Assembly (NCBI RefSeq): GCF_030733205.1 | Contig: NZ_JASHJL010000019.1 | Span: 1-64,000 of the forward strand | DNA length: 64,000 nt | Direction of reading: 5' to 3' | Source: Mameliella sp. MMSF_3455 | Lineage (GTDB): Bacteria > Pseudomonadota > Alphaproteobacteria > Rhodobacterales > Rhodobacteraceae | Part shown: piece by piece, positions 9,091-17,907 of the stretch | How positions within the stretch are numbered: position 1 is the first letter of the stretch | How the letters are laid out: each line of letters begins with the position of its first letter | The notes under the pieces: model-generated | The model's input: only the letters and a program-made list of their open reading frames with translations | Databases searched by the model: none | What the model was told of the DNA's origin: nothing | Program-made: the position numbers and the translations under genes

Positions 9091-9949
9091 GGACCGGCGC
9101 CACGGCAGCGGCCAGTGCGTCGTCCACCGGGGTCGATCGAAAGTCCGGCAAGAGCGCGTCGAAACTGTCCTTGGTCAGGTGATGCGGCTTGTCCCAGAGA
9201 TAGCGCATTTCGACCAGTTTCGCGCCAAGGGGCCAGACCAGCGCAGCCAGGCGGACGGGCCACCACGCCATGCGCTTGACCCGCACCTGGCGTTTCAGGG
9301 TGCCACCGATCAGACCGGCCATGTCCTGCCCGGTCAGCGTATATCCGGGGAAATTCACTTCGGCGAACCGAGGCAACATCTCGCGCCGCTCCGCCAGGGC
9401 CACGGCGGCGCGGGCCATGTCGGGCAGGAAGGCCCAGGCATGCGGTACGGCCGGGTCGCCGGGATAGGTCAGCACACCCTTTTTCAACGAGGGCGCCATC
9501 TGGAGGTCGAACCAGTTGCCCGAAGCCGCGGTGTCCAGGAAATCCCCGGCGCGCAGCAGGATCACGGGGATGCCCGCGTCGCGGTAGGTCTGTTCCATCT
9601 CGATCCGTACGCGGCCCAGGGGGTTCCGCGCCGCATGGGGGACACCGGGGTCAAATGCCTCTGGCGCATCCTTGCCGAAGACATAGACATTGCCGGGAAC
9701 GATCACCGTCGCGCCCGAGGCACGCGCCGCCGCGATCACCTGTTCGGTCAGACCCGGAACCTGCGTGGCCCAGTCTGTGTAGGCCGGGTTCCAGCCATTC
9801 ACGATGATATCCACCCCCCGCGCCGCTTGCGCCAGGTCGTCCTGCCCGCGGTCGAACAGCGTGACCCGCCAGCCCGCGTTCCAGAAAGCCTCTGCCGCGT
9901 GACGTCCGAACCGCCCGCTGCCGCCCAGGATCAGCACATTGCCCGTCAT
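9026..9949 (-). CDS. NAD(P)-dependent epimerase/dehydratase-like protein
   Basis: A 307-residue extended SDR-type protein. The Rossmann nucleotide motif is at the N-terminus (LILGGSGRFGRHAAEAF) and a mid-protein segment IVPGNVYVFG resembles the NmrA/epimerase family. The catalytic Tyr-x-x-x-Lys is not obvious. An in-frame ATG 27 nt earlier exists, but GGAGG lies 8 nt upstream of the chosen ATG. The substrate is unknown. It diverges from the LysR gene 93 bp away, so that regulator may control it. Its 3' end overlaps the EEP-fold gene by 65 bp. Confidence 0.75.
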   Translation of the reverse strand: MTGNVLILGGSGRFGRHAAEAFWNAGWRVTLFDRGQDDLAQAARGVDIIVNGWNPAYTDWATQVPGLTEQVIAAARASGATVIVPGNVYVFGKDAPEAFDPGVPHAARNPLGRVRIEMEQTYRDAGIPVILLRAGDFLDTAASGNWFDLQMAPSLKKGVLTYPGDPAVPHAWAFLPDMARAAVALAERREMLPRFAEVNFPGYTLTGQDMAGLIGGTLKRQVRVKRMAWWPVRLAALVWPLGAKLVEMRYLWDKPHHLTKDSFDALLPDFRSTPVDDALAAAVAPVLKAGSDRPRRGHAGQDPATVA

Positions 9950-10030
9950 CTGACGATCCTCCATCTGACATGCCACCCATGGTGCCTCATTCGCCAGATT
10001 TGAGGAATTGCCAGAATCCGCATCTCATGT

Positions 10031-10040
10031 ATTCATGAAT
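10031..10040. promoter_or_regulatory. Palindrome between the divergent epimerase-like and LysR genes
   Basis: ATTCATGAAT is a perfect 10-bp palindrome ending 2 nt before the LysR start codon. It lies in the 93-bp divergent region where LysR regulators usually bind. It is short and could be chance. Confidence 0.3.
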
Positions 10041-10042
10041 GA

Positions 10043-10942
10043 ATGGATGCAATTGTCACCAAGCTTGACTGGTCGCTGGTCCAGACCTTCCTGACCGTGG
10101 CCGAAACCGGGTCACTGTCAGAGGCAGCACGACGACTGGGGATCTCGCAACCTACCGCTGGGCGGCAGGTTCGTCAGATCGAGACCACTCTGGGGTTGGA
10201 ATTGTTCCGCCGCCAGCCGCGCGGACTCGCGCTCAGCGACGCCGGCGCCGAGTTGTTGCCCCATGCAAGGAGGATGGCCGAAGGGATGCGGGGGCTCAGC
10301 CTTGCGGCCGCAGGGCGGGCAGAGACACTCTCCGGTCCCGTGCGGATCACCGCCAGCGTCTTTACCGCGCAATACCATCTGCCGCCGATCCTTGCGAAAT
10401 TGCGTGAGGCGGAACCGGAAATCAGCATCGAGCTGGTCCCCACGGACCGGTCCGAGAACTTGTTGTACCGTGAGGCGGATATCGCCGTCCGCATGTACCG
10501 TAGCGAACAACTGGACATTGTCACGCGCCACTTGGGCGACTTGCCGCTGGGGATCTACGCGGCGAAATCCTATATTGCGCGCCGGGGTCGGCCGGACACC
10601 TTCGAGGCGTTCCTTGACCACGACCTGGTTGGGTATGACCGCTCTGACCTGATCCTGCGCGGCATGCGAGAGATGGGTGTGGACGCGCAGCGGGACTGGT
10701 TTGCCACCCGCACCGATCACCACCCCGTCTATTGGGAGTTGATCAAGGCAGGCTGCGGGATCGGCTTTGCCCAGCGCAGCATCGGTGACGACGAACCGCT
10801 GGTGGAACGGGTGCTGCCGCAGATCCCGCTGCCGAGTCTGCCGCTCTGGCTGGCCGCGCATGAGGCGGTCCGGAACACGCCGCGACTCCGCCGCGTCTGG
10901 GAGGCGCTGGCCGAGGGCCTTTCGGTTCATGTCGGGCCGTAA
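10043..10942 (+). CDS. LysR family transcriptional regulator
   Basis: A 299-residue LysR protein. The winged helix-turn-helix is at residues 10-65 (FLTVAETGSLSEAARRLGIS, then PTAGRQVRQIE), followed by a periplasmic-binding-like effector domain. Its length is normal. It is divergent from the epimerase-like gene at 9026-9949, the classic layout of a LysR protein and its target. The effector is unknown. leuB follows 72 bp downstream on the same strand and is probably separate. Confidence 0.93.
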   Translation: MDAIVTKLDWSLVQTFLTVAETGSLSEAARRLGISQPTAGRQVRQIETTLGLELFRRQPRGLALSDAGAELLPHARRMAEGMRGLSLAAAGRAETLSGPVRITASVFTAQYHLPPILAKLREAEPEISIELVPTDRSENLLYREADIAVRMYRSEQLDIVTRHLGDLPLGIYAAKSYIARRGRPDTFEAFLDHDLVGYDRSDLILRGMREMGVDAQRDWFATRTDHHPVYWELIKAGCGIGFAQRSIGDDEPLVERVLPQIPLPSLPLWLAAHEAVRNTPRLRRVWEALAEGLSVHVGP

Positions 10943-11014
10943 CAAGCGGGGTGATATTGACCAGAGTGCCCTCGCGCGCTACGGGCCTGACGTCACGAAT
11001 AGGAGAGCCCGACC

Positions 11015-12118
11015 ATGTCCAACCCTTCGCTTCTCATCCTGCCGGGCGACGGCATCGGCCCCGAGGTCATGGCCGAGGTCCGCAAGGTCATCGACTGGTA
11101 TGGCGCAAAGCGCGACCTGGCCTTCGACGTGTCCGAGGATCTGGTGGGCGGCGCGGCCTATGACGCGCACGGAATGCCGCTGCACGATGATACGATGGCC
11201 AAGGCGCAAGAGGTGGACGCGGTTCTGCTGGGTGCCGTCGGCGGCCCGAAATACGACGTGTTGGATTTCAGCGTGAAGCCCGAGCGCGGCTTGCTGCGCC
11301 TGCGCAAGGAGATGGACCTGTTCGCCAACCTGCGCCCGGCCCAGTGCTTTGACGCGCTGGCGGATTTCTCGTCGCTGAAACCGGACGTGGTTGCGGGCCT
11401 CGACATCATGATCGTCCGCGAGCTGACCAGCGGCATCTATTTCGGCGAGCCGCGCGGAATCATCGAGGAAGGCAACGAGCGAGTGGGCATCAATACCCAG
11501 CGCTACACCGAGTCGGAAATCGACCGCGTGGCGCGGTCCGCGTTCGAACTGGCCATGAAGCGCGACAAGAAGCTGTGCTCGATGGAAAAGGCCAACGTCA
11601 TGGAAAGCGGTGTGCTCTGGCGCGAGGTGGTGACCGAGGTGGGCAAGGACTACCCCGAGGTCGAGCTGAGCCACATGTACGCCGACGCGGGCGCCATGCA
11701 GCTGTGCCGCTGGCCCAAGCAGTTCGACGTGATCGTGACCGACAACCTGTTCGGCGACCTGCTGTCCGATGCCGCCGCCATGCTGACCGGCAGCCTTGGC
11801 ATGCTGCCCTCGGCCAGTCTTGGCGCGCCGATGGCCAATGGCCGCCCCAAGGCGCTGTACGAGCCGGTGCATGGGTCCGCGCCCGATATCGCCGGTCAGG
11901 GAAAGGCGAACCCGATCGCCTGTATCCTGTCTTTCGCGATGGCGCTGCGCTACAGCTTTGACCTCGGTGACGAGGCGACGCGCCTGGAACAGGCCGTGGA
12001 AAAAGTGCTGGCCGACGGTGCACGTACCGCGGACCTGCTGGGCGAAGAAGGGGTCGATCCGGTGTCGACCAGCCAGATGGGCGACGCCATCGTCGCCGCT
12101 CTGGACGCCTCGCTGTAA
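11015..12118 (+). CDS. leuB: 3-isopropylmalate dehydrogenase
   Basis: A 367-residue cytoplasmic enzyme that oxidises and decarboxylates 3-isopropylmalate to the 2-keto precursor of leucine. The N-terminus [20 protein letters not shown], the NAD-binding [13 protein letters not shown] segment and the metal/substrate loop [14 protein letters not shown] are canonical. A strong palindromic terminator follows. It lies 4 kb from leuCD on the same strand, so leucine genes are split over two transcription units. Confidence 0.97.
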   Translation: MSNPSLLILPGDGIGPEVMAEVRKVIDWYGAKRDLAFDVSEDLVGGAAYDAHGMPLHDDTMAKAQEVDAVLLGAVGGPKYDVLDFSVKPERGLLRLRKEMDLFANLRPAQCFDALADFSSLKPDVVAGLDIMIVRELTSGIYFGEPRGIIEEGNERVGINTQRYTESEIDRVARSAFELAMKRDKKLCSMEKANVMESGVLWREVVTEVGKDYPEVELSHMYADAGAMQLCRWPKQFDVIVTDNLFGDLLSDAAAMLTGSLGMLPSASLGAPMANGRPKALYEPVHGSAPDIAGQGKANPIACILSFAMALRYSFDLGDEATRLEQAVEKVLADGARTADLLGEEGVDPVSTSQMGDAIVAALDASL

Positions 12119-12144
12119 GAAATTTCCCTCTCGACAGGGATGCT

Positions 12145-12175
12145 CGGGCCGGACAGGATCATCCTGTCCGGCCCG
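12145..12175 (+). terminator. Hairpin terminator after leuB
   Basis: A near-perfect inverted repeat: 15-nt arms (CGGGCCGGACAGGAT and its complement) around a single central base, 26 bp past the leuB stop. In RNA it would form about 13 bp with a small loop. Only a weak T-rich stretch (GGTTTC) follows. Confidence 0.65.
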
Positions 12176-12189
12176 AAAGGTTTCTGCCC

Positions 12190-12573
12190 ATGATGCGTCC
12201 CGCCTTGATCGCCTGCCTGCTTGCGTCGCCCCTCGTCGCCGAAGAGGTCCAGATCCTGCCCGACTATTCCGATTTCCGTGCGCCCCCAGCCCAGGTGACG
12301 GACATGCCGATGTCCCTGGTCCAGGACCTGGTCCTTGGGTTTCCGGGTGAAGGTGAGGGGCTGCCCCGGTTGGAGCTGACCGCAGAGATCACGGACGGAC
12401 GGCTGATCATCGAGGTCTCGGAGGACGGCCTGGCCGATGATTCGACCCGAGCCCTTCAGCGCCGGTTCGAGTTCGTCCGCGCCGATGGCGGGTGGCAGCT
12501 CGTTGCCTTCGGTCATCGTCAACGCTGTAGGCGCGGCAACAGCGACGGCTGGACGGACCAGCCCTGCCCCTGA
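12190..12573 (+). CDS. Secreted hypothetical protein, 127 residues
   Basis: The N-terminus MMRPALIACLLASPLVAEEV is a short signal peptide with a likely cleavage after LVA. The mature part ends in GWQLVAFGHRQRCRRGNSDG followed by WTDQPC, with two cysteines that could form a disulfide. I have seen similar RC-x-RG-x-x-x-WT-x-x-x-C endings in Rhodobacterales proteins of unknown role. It begins just after the leuB terminator and ends about 100 bp before the DMT exporter gene. Confidence 0.65.
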   Translation: MMRPALIACLLASPLVAEEVQILPDYSDFRAPPAQVTDMPMSLVQDLVLGFPGEGEGLPRLELTAEITDGRLIIEVSEDGLADDSTRALQRRFEFVRADGGWQLVAFGHRQRCRRGNSDGWTDQPCP

Positions 12574-12672
12574 CCGGGCGAAGATGCGCCTGTCCCCCTT
12601 GCGTTCCGGGCGCAATCATCCTGTGATAGCGATAACACGCGGTGCCAATTCACTCAGCATTACGGATTCCGG

Positions 12673-13647
12673 ATGTCTCATAACGCCAAAGGCGCCCTTT
12701 TGGCGCTGCTCGCTTTCGGGGTGTTCTCGCTTCACGACGTCATCGTGAAGTGGCTGGGGGCCAGTTACAGCCCGGTCCAGATCGTCTTTTTCAGCGGGCT
12801 GTTCTCCTTTCCGCTGGTGACGCTGCTCCTGATCCGCGAATCGCAGCCCGGGACATTGCGCCCGGTACATCCCTGGTGGCTGTTGGTGCGGACCCTGTCC
12901 GCAGTCGCTACCGGCCTGTCGGCTTTTTACGCCTTTTCCGTTCTGCCCCTTGCGCAGGTCTATGCGATTCTCTTTGCCGCCCCCCTGCTGATCACGCTGC
13001 TGGCAATCCCGATCCTGGGCGAACAGGTGGGCCTGCGCCGCGGCATTGCGGTGGTCGTCGGCCTCTGCGGCGTTCTGGTGGTTCTGCGTCCGGGGACCAC
13101 CGAACTGAGCCTGGGACATTTGGCGGCGCTGGTCGCGGCCTTTGCCAGTTCGCTGGCCTCGATCATCGTGCGCAAGATCGGCCATGACGAACGCAGCGTC
13201 GTGATGCTGCTATACCCGATCCTGACCAATTTCATGATCATGGGCGCGGCTTTGCCTTTTGTCTACAAGCCGATGCCGGCCCTGGAACTGGGCGGGCTGG
13301 CGTTGATGTCGGTCATGGCCTTTGCGGCCTCGGCGCTGGTCATCATGGCCTACAAGGCGGGCGAGGCCGTGGTGGTTGCCCCGATGCAGTATTCGCAGAT
13401 TCTCTGGGCGGTCTTCACCGGGGCGATCTTCTTCAACGAGTACCCTGACGCTTGGACGGCGGCGGGTGCGGGAATCATCATCGCCAGCGGCACCTACATC
13501 GTGCTGCGGGAGGGCGGAAAATCCTCGACCAACCGCCCGGTGCTGCGGTCCCGGACCCGGTTCGAGACGGGGATGGTGCCCCGTGTGCGATTTTTCAGGA
13601 AAGACCAGGCGGCACGCGCGAAAGACCCGCAGCAAGCGCACGATTGA
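12673..13647 (+). CDS. DMT family transporter (EamA domain)
   Basis: A 324-residue inner-membrane protein with two EamA repeats and about ten helices over residues 5-285. The repeat boundary falls near residues 140-150, where a basic loop (IVRKIGHDERSV) occurs. The cytoplasmic tail after about residue 290 is Arg-rich and longer than usual. Such proteins export small metabolites; the substrate cannot be inferred. The tRNA-Pro gene follows 45 bp downstream. Confidence 0.9.
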   Translation: MSHNAKGALLALLAFGVFSLHDVIVKWLGASYSPVQIVFFSGLFSFPLVTLLLIRESQPGTLRPVHPWWLLVRTLSAVATGLSAFYAFSVLPLAQVYAILFAAPLLITLLAIPILGEQVGLRRGIAVVVGLCGVLVVLRPGTTELSLGHLAALVAAFASSLASIIVRKIGHDERSVVMLLYPILTNFMIMGAALPFVYKPMPALELGGLALMSVMAFAASALVIMAYKAGEAVVVAPMQYSQILWAVFTGAIFFNEYPDAWTAAGAGIIIASGTYIVLREGGKSSTNRPVLRSRTRFETGMVPRVRFFRKDQAARAKDPQQAHD

Positions 13648-13691
13648 GCCTTGCCAAAGCCCCGGCGCTGGGCTATCCCGCCCGCCACGGT

Positions 13692-13768
13692 CGGAGTGTA
13701 GCTCAGCCTGGTAGAGCACTGTCTTCGGGAGGCAGGGGCCGGAGGTTCGAATCCTCTCACTCCGACCA
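13692..13768 (+). tRNA. tRNA-Pro, anticodon CGG
   Basis: A 77-nt cloverleaf with encoded CCA. The acceptor CGGAGTG pairs with CACTCCG, the D arm carries GCTC...GAGC, the anticodon stem CTGTC/GGCAG encloses the loop TTCGGGA, and the T loop is TTCGAAT. The anticodon CGG reads proline codon CCG. A terminator with six T residues follows. No integrase or repeated tRNA end was seen beside it. Confidence 0.97.
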
Positions 13769-13789
13769 ATTTGATCATCCAGTGCGTCG

Positions 13790-13812
13790 GGGCCCTCTTG
13801 GGGCCCTTTTTT
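13790..13812 (+). terminator. Terminator after tRNA-Pro
   Basis: GGGCCC, a 5-nt loop, GGGCCC, then six T residues. It begins 21 bp after the tRNA 3' end. Confidence 0.8.
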
Positions 13813-13886
13813 CGTTTCCGGAGAGATCGACGCAGCCTCCCTTCTTCGAACGAAAAGAACGCGGACGACGTCTTGCGAACGCCATT

Positions 13887-13906
13887 AATTCGAATATACA
13901 TGAATT
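13887..13906 (+). promoter_or_regulatory. Putative ArsR operator
   Basis: An AT-rich inverted repeat, AATTC...GAATT, spans 20 bp and ends directly at the arsR start codon. Its position and symmetry suit an autoregulatory ArsR/SmtB site; the sequence match is inferred. Confidence 0.45.
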
Positions 13907-14269
13907 ATGGAAAAGACTGATGCCATTGCCTCCCTCTCTGCCCTGGCGCATGACGCGCGGATCGACGTGTTCCGCCTGCTGGTCAACGCTGGCCCCGAGG
14001 GCGTGACCGCAGGCCAACTCGCGGAGCGGTTGAGCATCCGTCCCAACACCCTGTCAAACAATCTCAACATCTTGTCCGGGGCCGGCCTTGTGCGCTCTCT
14101 GCGCGAGGGACGGTCGGTGCGCTATTTCGCGAATATCGATGCGATGCGCGGACTGTTGGCCTTCCTGATGGAGGACTGCTGCGGCGGTCGACCCGAGCTT
14201 TGCCAGCCGTTCCTGGACCGGATCACCTGTGCGCCAACCGCGCCAACCGACATGGAGCCCGACCAATGA
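13907..14269 (+). CDS. arsR: ArsR family arsenic-responsive repressor
   Basis: A 120-residue ArsR/SmtB winged-helix protein. The recognition region is around [20 protein letters not shown] and the wing around [12 protein letters not shown]. Cysteines in [10 protein letters not shown] near residues 90-97 are a likely As(III)-binding set, as in other proteobacterial ArsR proteins where the site lies in the C-terminal part. Its stop overlaps the acr3 start by 4 nt (ATGA), so the two genes form one operon repressed without arsenite. Confidence 0.9.
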   Translation: MEKTDAIASLSALAHDARIDVFRLLVNAGPEGVTAGQLAERLSIRPNTLSNNLNILSGAGLVRSLREGRSVRYFANIDAMRGLLAFLMEDCCGGRPELCQPFLDRITCAPTAPTDMEPDQ

Positions 14270-15306
14270 CCGATACAACCGCCGATCCCGCGATGGGCAC
14301 CTTTGAACGCTATCTCAGCCTCTGGGTGGCATTGGCCATGCTGGTGGGCCTGGGCATCGGCGTGATGGCCCCCGGTCTGGTGCAGGCCATCGCGGCGGCC
14401 GAGGTCGCCCGCATCAACCTGGTCGTCGCGGTGCTGATCTGGGCAATGGTCTTCCCGATGATGGTCGGGGTCGATTTTGGCGCGATTTCCGGCGTGGCGC
14501 GGCAGCCAAAGGGGCTGATCGTGACGCTGGCGGTCAACTGGCTGATCAAGCCGTTCACGATGGCGCTGATGGCGGTTCTGTTCTTCGACTATGTCTTTGC
14601 CCCCTGGATCGCGCCCGAGGATGCCGCGCAATACACCGCCGGGCTGATCCTGCTGGGGGCCGCGCCCTGTACCGCGATGGTCTTTGTCTGGTCCCAGCTG
14701 ACCCGTGGGGACGCGACATATACGCTGGTGCAGGTGTCGGTGAACGACATCATCATGGTCTTTGCCTTTGCACCCATCGTCGCCTTTCTGCTGGGCGTGA
14801 CAGAGATTTCCGTGCCTTGGGAAACGCTGGTCCTGGCAACGGTGCTCTATGTCGTGCTGCCGCTGATCGCGGGGTTGCTGACGCGGCGGGCATTGGGCAG
14901 CCAGCAAGCGGTCGAGAGGTTCACCGCGCGGGTCAAACCCTGGTCCGTGGTCGGACTGATCGCCACGGTGGCCATTCTCTTTGGCCTGCAGGGCGAGGTG
15001 ATCCTGGCCCGGCCCCTGGTCATCGTTCTGATTGCCGTGCCGATCCTGGTGCAAAGCTACGGCATCTTTGCGCTGGCCTATGGCGCAGCCTATGCGCTGA
15101 AGGTGCCGCACCGGATCGCGGCGCCCTGCGCGATGATCGGCACGTCGAACTTCTTTGAACTGGCCGTGGCCGTCGCCATCAGCCTCTTTGGTCTCAATTC
15201 GGGCGCGGCGCTGGCGACGGTCGTGGGCGTGCTGGTCGAGGTGCCGGTGATGCTATCGCTGGTGGCCTTTGCCAACCGCACACGCGCGCGGTTCCCTGCC
15301 GCCTGA
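14266..15306 (+). CDS. acr3: ACR3 family arsenite efflux transporter
   Basis: A 346-residue inner-membrane protein with about ten helices. The motif [13 protein letters not shown] contains the conserved cysteine of ACR3 transporters, and the N-terminus [20 protein letters not shown] is typical. It extrudes arsenite. The ATG overlaps the arsR stop. No arsC arsenate reductase or arsH is present next to it, so arsenate reduction would need genes elsewhere. Confidence 0.94.
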   Translation: MTDTTADPAMGTFERYLSLWVALAMLVGLGIGVMAPGLVQAIAAAEVARINLVVAVLIWAMVFPMMVGVDFGAISGVARQPKGLIVTLAVNWLIKPFTMALMAVLFFDYVFAPWIAPEDAAQYTAGLILLGAAPCTAMVFVWSQLTRGDATYTLVQVSVNDIIMVFAFAPIVAFLLGVTEISVPWETLVLATVLYVVLPLIAGLLTRRALGSQQAVERFTARVKPWSVVGLIATVAILFGLQGEVILARPLVIVLIAVPILVQSYGIFALAYGAAYALKVPHRIAAPCAMIGTSNFFELAVAVAISLFGLNSGAALATVVGVLVEVPVMLSLVAFANRTRARFPAA

Positions 15307-15308
15307 GC

Positions 15309-16073
15309 CTAGATCGAGGCGGTGATGCCGCCGTCGACAAACAGCGTGTGCCCGTTCACAAAGCTGGAGGCATCCGAGGACAGGAAGACGCAGGCCCCCA
15401 CCAGTTCCTCGACCTTGCCCCAGCGGCCCGCGGGCGTGCGCTTTTCCAACCAGGCGGAAAACTCGGGGTCGTTGAACAGGGCCTCGTTCAGGGGTGTGTC
15501 GAAATAGCCCGGCGCGATGGCATTGCACTGCAGTCCGTGGCGGGCCCAGTCGGTCGCCATGCCCTTGGTCAGGTTGCCGACCGCGCCCTTGGTCGCCGTG
15601 TAGGGAGCGATGCCGGGCCGGGCGAGGGCGGTCTGGACAGAGGCGATGTTGATGATCTTGCCACGCCCGCGCCCGATCATGTGCCGCGCGCAGGCCTGGC
15701 CGACGTGAAAGACGCTGGCGACGTTGGTCTGCAGCAACTTGTCGAACATCTCGGCGGGGAAATCCTCCAGCGGGGTCCGGTGCTGCATGCCGGCGTTGTT
15801 CACCAGGATGTCGATGGCGCCGTGTTCTGTCTCGAACCCGTCGACCGCCCCGCGAACGGCGTCATGGTCAGTGGCATCGAAGGCAAGCTCATGCACCGTT
15901 GCGCCGGTGCCGCGCAGGGTTTCGGCGGCCTTGGCCAGCCTGCCCGCATCGCGTCCGTTCAGGACGATCTCGGCGCCGGCCTCGGCCAGGCCCTGCGCAA
16001 GGGCGTATCCGATCCCTTGTGAGGATCCGGTGACAAGCGCGCGTCGGTCGGCAAGCGAGAAAAGCTGGGACAT
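15309..16073 (-). CDS. SDR oxidoreductase, gluconate 5-dehydrogenase-like
   Basis: A 254-residue classical short-chain dehydrogenase. Cofactor motif ALVTGSSQGIGYALA at residues 13-27, NNAG near 90, and the active site Ser and YTATK near 155-160 are all intact. The closing FVNGHTLFVDGG is the usual SDR ending. I use the ATG at 16073 because it follows GGAGGAGA; the frame is open further upstream. The subgroup (RRALVTGSSQGIGYALAQGL) resembles gluconate 5-dehydrogenases. The divergent dgoK-dgoA pair supports a role with sugar acids. Confidence 0.85.
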   Translation of the reverse strand: MSQLFSLADRRALVTGSSQGIGYALAQGLAEAGAEIVLNGRDAGRLAKAAETLRGTGATVHELAFDATDHDAVRGAVDGFETEHGAIDILVNNAGMQHRTPLEDFPAEMFDKLLQTNVASVFHVGQACARHMIGRGRGKIINIASVQTALARPGIAPYTATKGAVGNLTKGMATDWARHGLQCNAIAPGYFDTPLNEALFNDPEFSAWLEKRTPAGRWGKVEELVGACVFLSSDASSFVNGHTLFVDGGITASI

Positions 16074-16219
16074 TGGGTCTCCTCCGGTCGGGTTCGGGGC
16101 GATAGCGCGCGCTTCGGGCGGCGATGTCAACCCGCGCGGGGCTTGCATCCGGACGCTTGGCAGGGTCATTGGAGAGGCCGGACCATGTTCGGCGCAAGGA
16201 TCGGAAGGGAGCAGGGACC

Positions 16220-17125
16220 ATGCCGACAGATGCACTCTCGTGGATTGCCGTGGACTGGGGGACCTCGCGATTGCGGGTCTGGCCGATGGATGCAGAGGAC
16301 CGTCCGCTGGAGTTGATCGAGTCCGACCGTGGCATGTCGCGCCTGGCGCCCGACGCCTTCGAGCCGACGCTGCTGGACCTCCTTGGGGTTCGCCTGCCCG
16401 ATACGACCGTGCCGGTGGTTATCTGCGGCATGGCGGGTGCGCGTCAGGGGTGGGCAGAGGCGCCGTATGCCGCCGTCCCCTGTGAGCCGCCGGTTCGCGG
16501 GATCCGTCCGCCGGTGCAGGATCCTCGCCTGTCGGTGCAGATCCTTCCCGGTGTCCAGCAGGACCGCCCTGCCGATGTCATGCGCGGAGAGGAAACCCAG
16601 ATCGCCGGCTTCCTGGCGCAGGAGCCGCGCTTTGACGGCGTTCTTTGCCTGCCGGGAACGCATACGAAGTGGGCCCACATCAGCGCCAGGGAAATCGTGT
16701 CCTTCCGGACCTTCATGACAGGTGAACTTTTCGCCCTTCTGAGCAACCAGTCGGTCCTGCGTCACACGATGACCGACGAGGGCTGGGATGCAGAGGTCTT
16801 TGCCAGCGCGGTCAGCGATTCGCTGTCCCGCCCCGCCGGACTTGCCGCCTCGTTGTTTACCCTGCGCGCCGATGCGCTGTTGCACGCGACCGGATCGGCA
16901 GCATCCCGCGCGCGCCTGTCGGGCCTGCTGATCGGGGCGGAACTTGCCGCGGCGCGCCCCTATTGGCTGGGCCAGGAGGTGGTGATCCTGGGCGAGGACG
17001 CGCTTGCCACCGCCTATGCCACGGCGCTCGAGCCGCAGGGTGTGCAACCCCGCCTGCTGCCCGCCGGGGATGTAACGCTTGCCGGTCTGACCGCAGCATA
17101 CCACCAGATGAAGGACCCGACATGA
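16220..17125 (+). CDS. dgoK: 2-dehydro-3-deoxygalactonokinase
   Basis: A 301-residue DgoK-family sugar kinase. WIAVDWGTSRLRVW is the N-terminal phosphate-binding signature, and LPGTHTKWAHI is a family hallmark in the middle. It phosphorylates 2-keto-3-deoxygalactonate in the De Ley-Doudoroff pathway. The ATG at 16220 follows GGGA; the frame is open 96 nt further up. Its stop overlaps the dgoA start by 4 nt, so kinase and aldolase are translated together. The sugar dehydrogenase and dehydratase of the pathway are not in the window. Confidence 0.92.
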   Translation: MPTDALSWIAVDWGTSRLRVWPMDAEDRPLELIESDRGMSRLAPDAFEPTLLDLLGVRLPDTTVPVVICGMAGARQGWAEAPYAAVPCEPPVRGIRPPVQDPRLSVQILPGVQQDRPADVMRGEETQIAGFLAQEPRFDGVLCLPGTHTKWAHISAREIVSFRTFMTGELFALLSNQSVLRHTMTDEGWDAEVFASAVSDSLSRPAGLAASLFTLRADALLHATGSAASRARLSGLLIGAELAAARPYWLGQEVVILGEDALATAYATALEPQGVQPRLLPAGDVTLAGLTAAYHQMKDPT

Positions 17126-17727
17126 CCAGAGAGCTCATCGCCATCCTGCGCGGCCTGACCCCGGATGAGGCCGCCCCTGTCACTGAGGCGTTGATCGAAG
17201 CCGGGATCACCAAGATCGAGGTGCCGCTGAATTCCCCCGACCCGTTCGAGAGCATCCGGCGGATGATCGCCCATGCGGGCGACAAGGCGCTGATCGGGGC
17301 AGGGACGGTTCTGGACCCGGTCGAGGTGGGGCAACTTGCGGCGTTGGGGGCGGGCATGGTGGTTTCGCCCGACTGCAATCCGCGCGTGATTGCTGCGGCC
17401 AAGTCGGCGGGGCTCTTGTCCTATCCGGGCGTTTTTACCGCGACAGAGGCCTTTACCGCCCTGCGCAACGGCGCCGACGGGTTGAAGTTCTTTCCAGCGT
17501 TCAAGCTGGGGCTCGACGGGTTCTCGGCACTCAAGGCGGTGCTGCCGACCGAGGCCGCGACCTATGCCGTGGGCGGTGTCGGGCCAGAGGATTTCATCGA
17601 CTGGCAAAAGGCCGGGATCACGGGGTTCGGTATCGGATCAAGCCTGTACAAGCCCGGGCGCACTGCCGCGGACGTCAAGACGCGCGCCGCGGAACTGGTG
17701 GCTGCCTATGATGCCGCTTTTGGGTGA
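17122..17727 (+). CDS. dgoA: 2-dehydro-3-deoxy-6-phosphogalactonate aldolase
   Basis: A 201-residue class I aldolase of the KDPG/KDPGal family. It contains EVPLNSP, GAGTVLD, VVSPDCNP and the Schiff-base lysine segment GLKFFPA. ELIAILRGLTPDEA at the N-terminus and the SP in PLNSP favour the galactonate enzyme (DgoA) over Eda. It splits KDPGal to pyruvate and glyceraldehyde 3-phosphate. It overlaps dgoK by 4 nt. Confidence 0.92.
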   Translation: MTRELIAILRGLTPDEAAPVTEALIEAGITKIEVPLNSPDPFESIRRMIAHAGDKALIGAGTVLDPVEVGQLAALGAGMVVSPDCNPRVIAAAKSAGLLSYPGVFTATEAFTALRNGADGLKFFPAFKLGLDGFSALKAVLPTEAATYAVGGVGPEDFIDWQKAGITGFGIGSSLYKPGRTAADVKTRAAELVAAYDAAFG

Positions 17728-17754
17728 GGCTTGACAGCGACGGCGCGGAATGTA

Positions 17755-17769
17755 CGTTATAACATAACG
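17755..17769 (+). promoter_or_regulatory. Zur-like box upstream of the MacB-type ABC operon
   Basis: CGTTATAACATAACG is an inverted repeat, CGTTAT and ATAACG around AAC. It contains GTTAT-N3-ATAAC, the core of alphaproteobacterial Zur operators. A TTGACA lies 18 bp upstream, so a bound repressor would cover the promoter. The first supported gene of the operon starts 138 bp further on. The match is from remembered consensus, not a motif search. Confidence 0.7.
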
Positions 17770-17799
17770 AAACGGGGGAAGAATTTTCTCCCAATTGGA

Positions 17800-17907
17800 A
17801 TGCCGTGCCGCCTCATGCCGTCCCTTTTTCTCGCAGTCGTGACCGCAAGCGCCCTGCCTGATCATGGGGACTACAGGTTAGGCGGCGCACGAGGAGCAGT
17901 GCTCTGA
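17800..17907 (+). CDS. Candidate small secreted protein coupled to the ABC ATPase
   Basis: A 35-residue ORF (a shorter start at 17815 gives 30). The 30-residue form begins MPSLFLAVVTASALPDHGDY, which looks like a signal peptide and a short tail. Its TGA overlaps the ATG of the ATPase gene (TGATG), and the ATPase ribosome-binding site lies inside it, which suggests translational coupling. It has no strong ribosome-binding site of its own. No family was recognised, and it could be only leader sequence. Confidence 0.35.
   Translation: MPCRLMPSLFLAVVTASALPDHGDYRLGGARGAVL

Noticed and set aside
13769-13780. Apparent TTTGATCAT operator after tRNA-Pro
   Set aside because: It resembles the polyamine-locus motif but lies between a tRNA and its terminator with no gene to control; probably chance.
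13680-13812. tRNA-Pro as an integration site of a genomic island
   Set aside because: No integrase, no repeat of the tRNA 3' end and no abrupt change of gene content were seen on either side.
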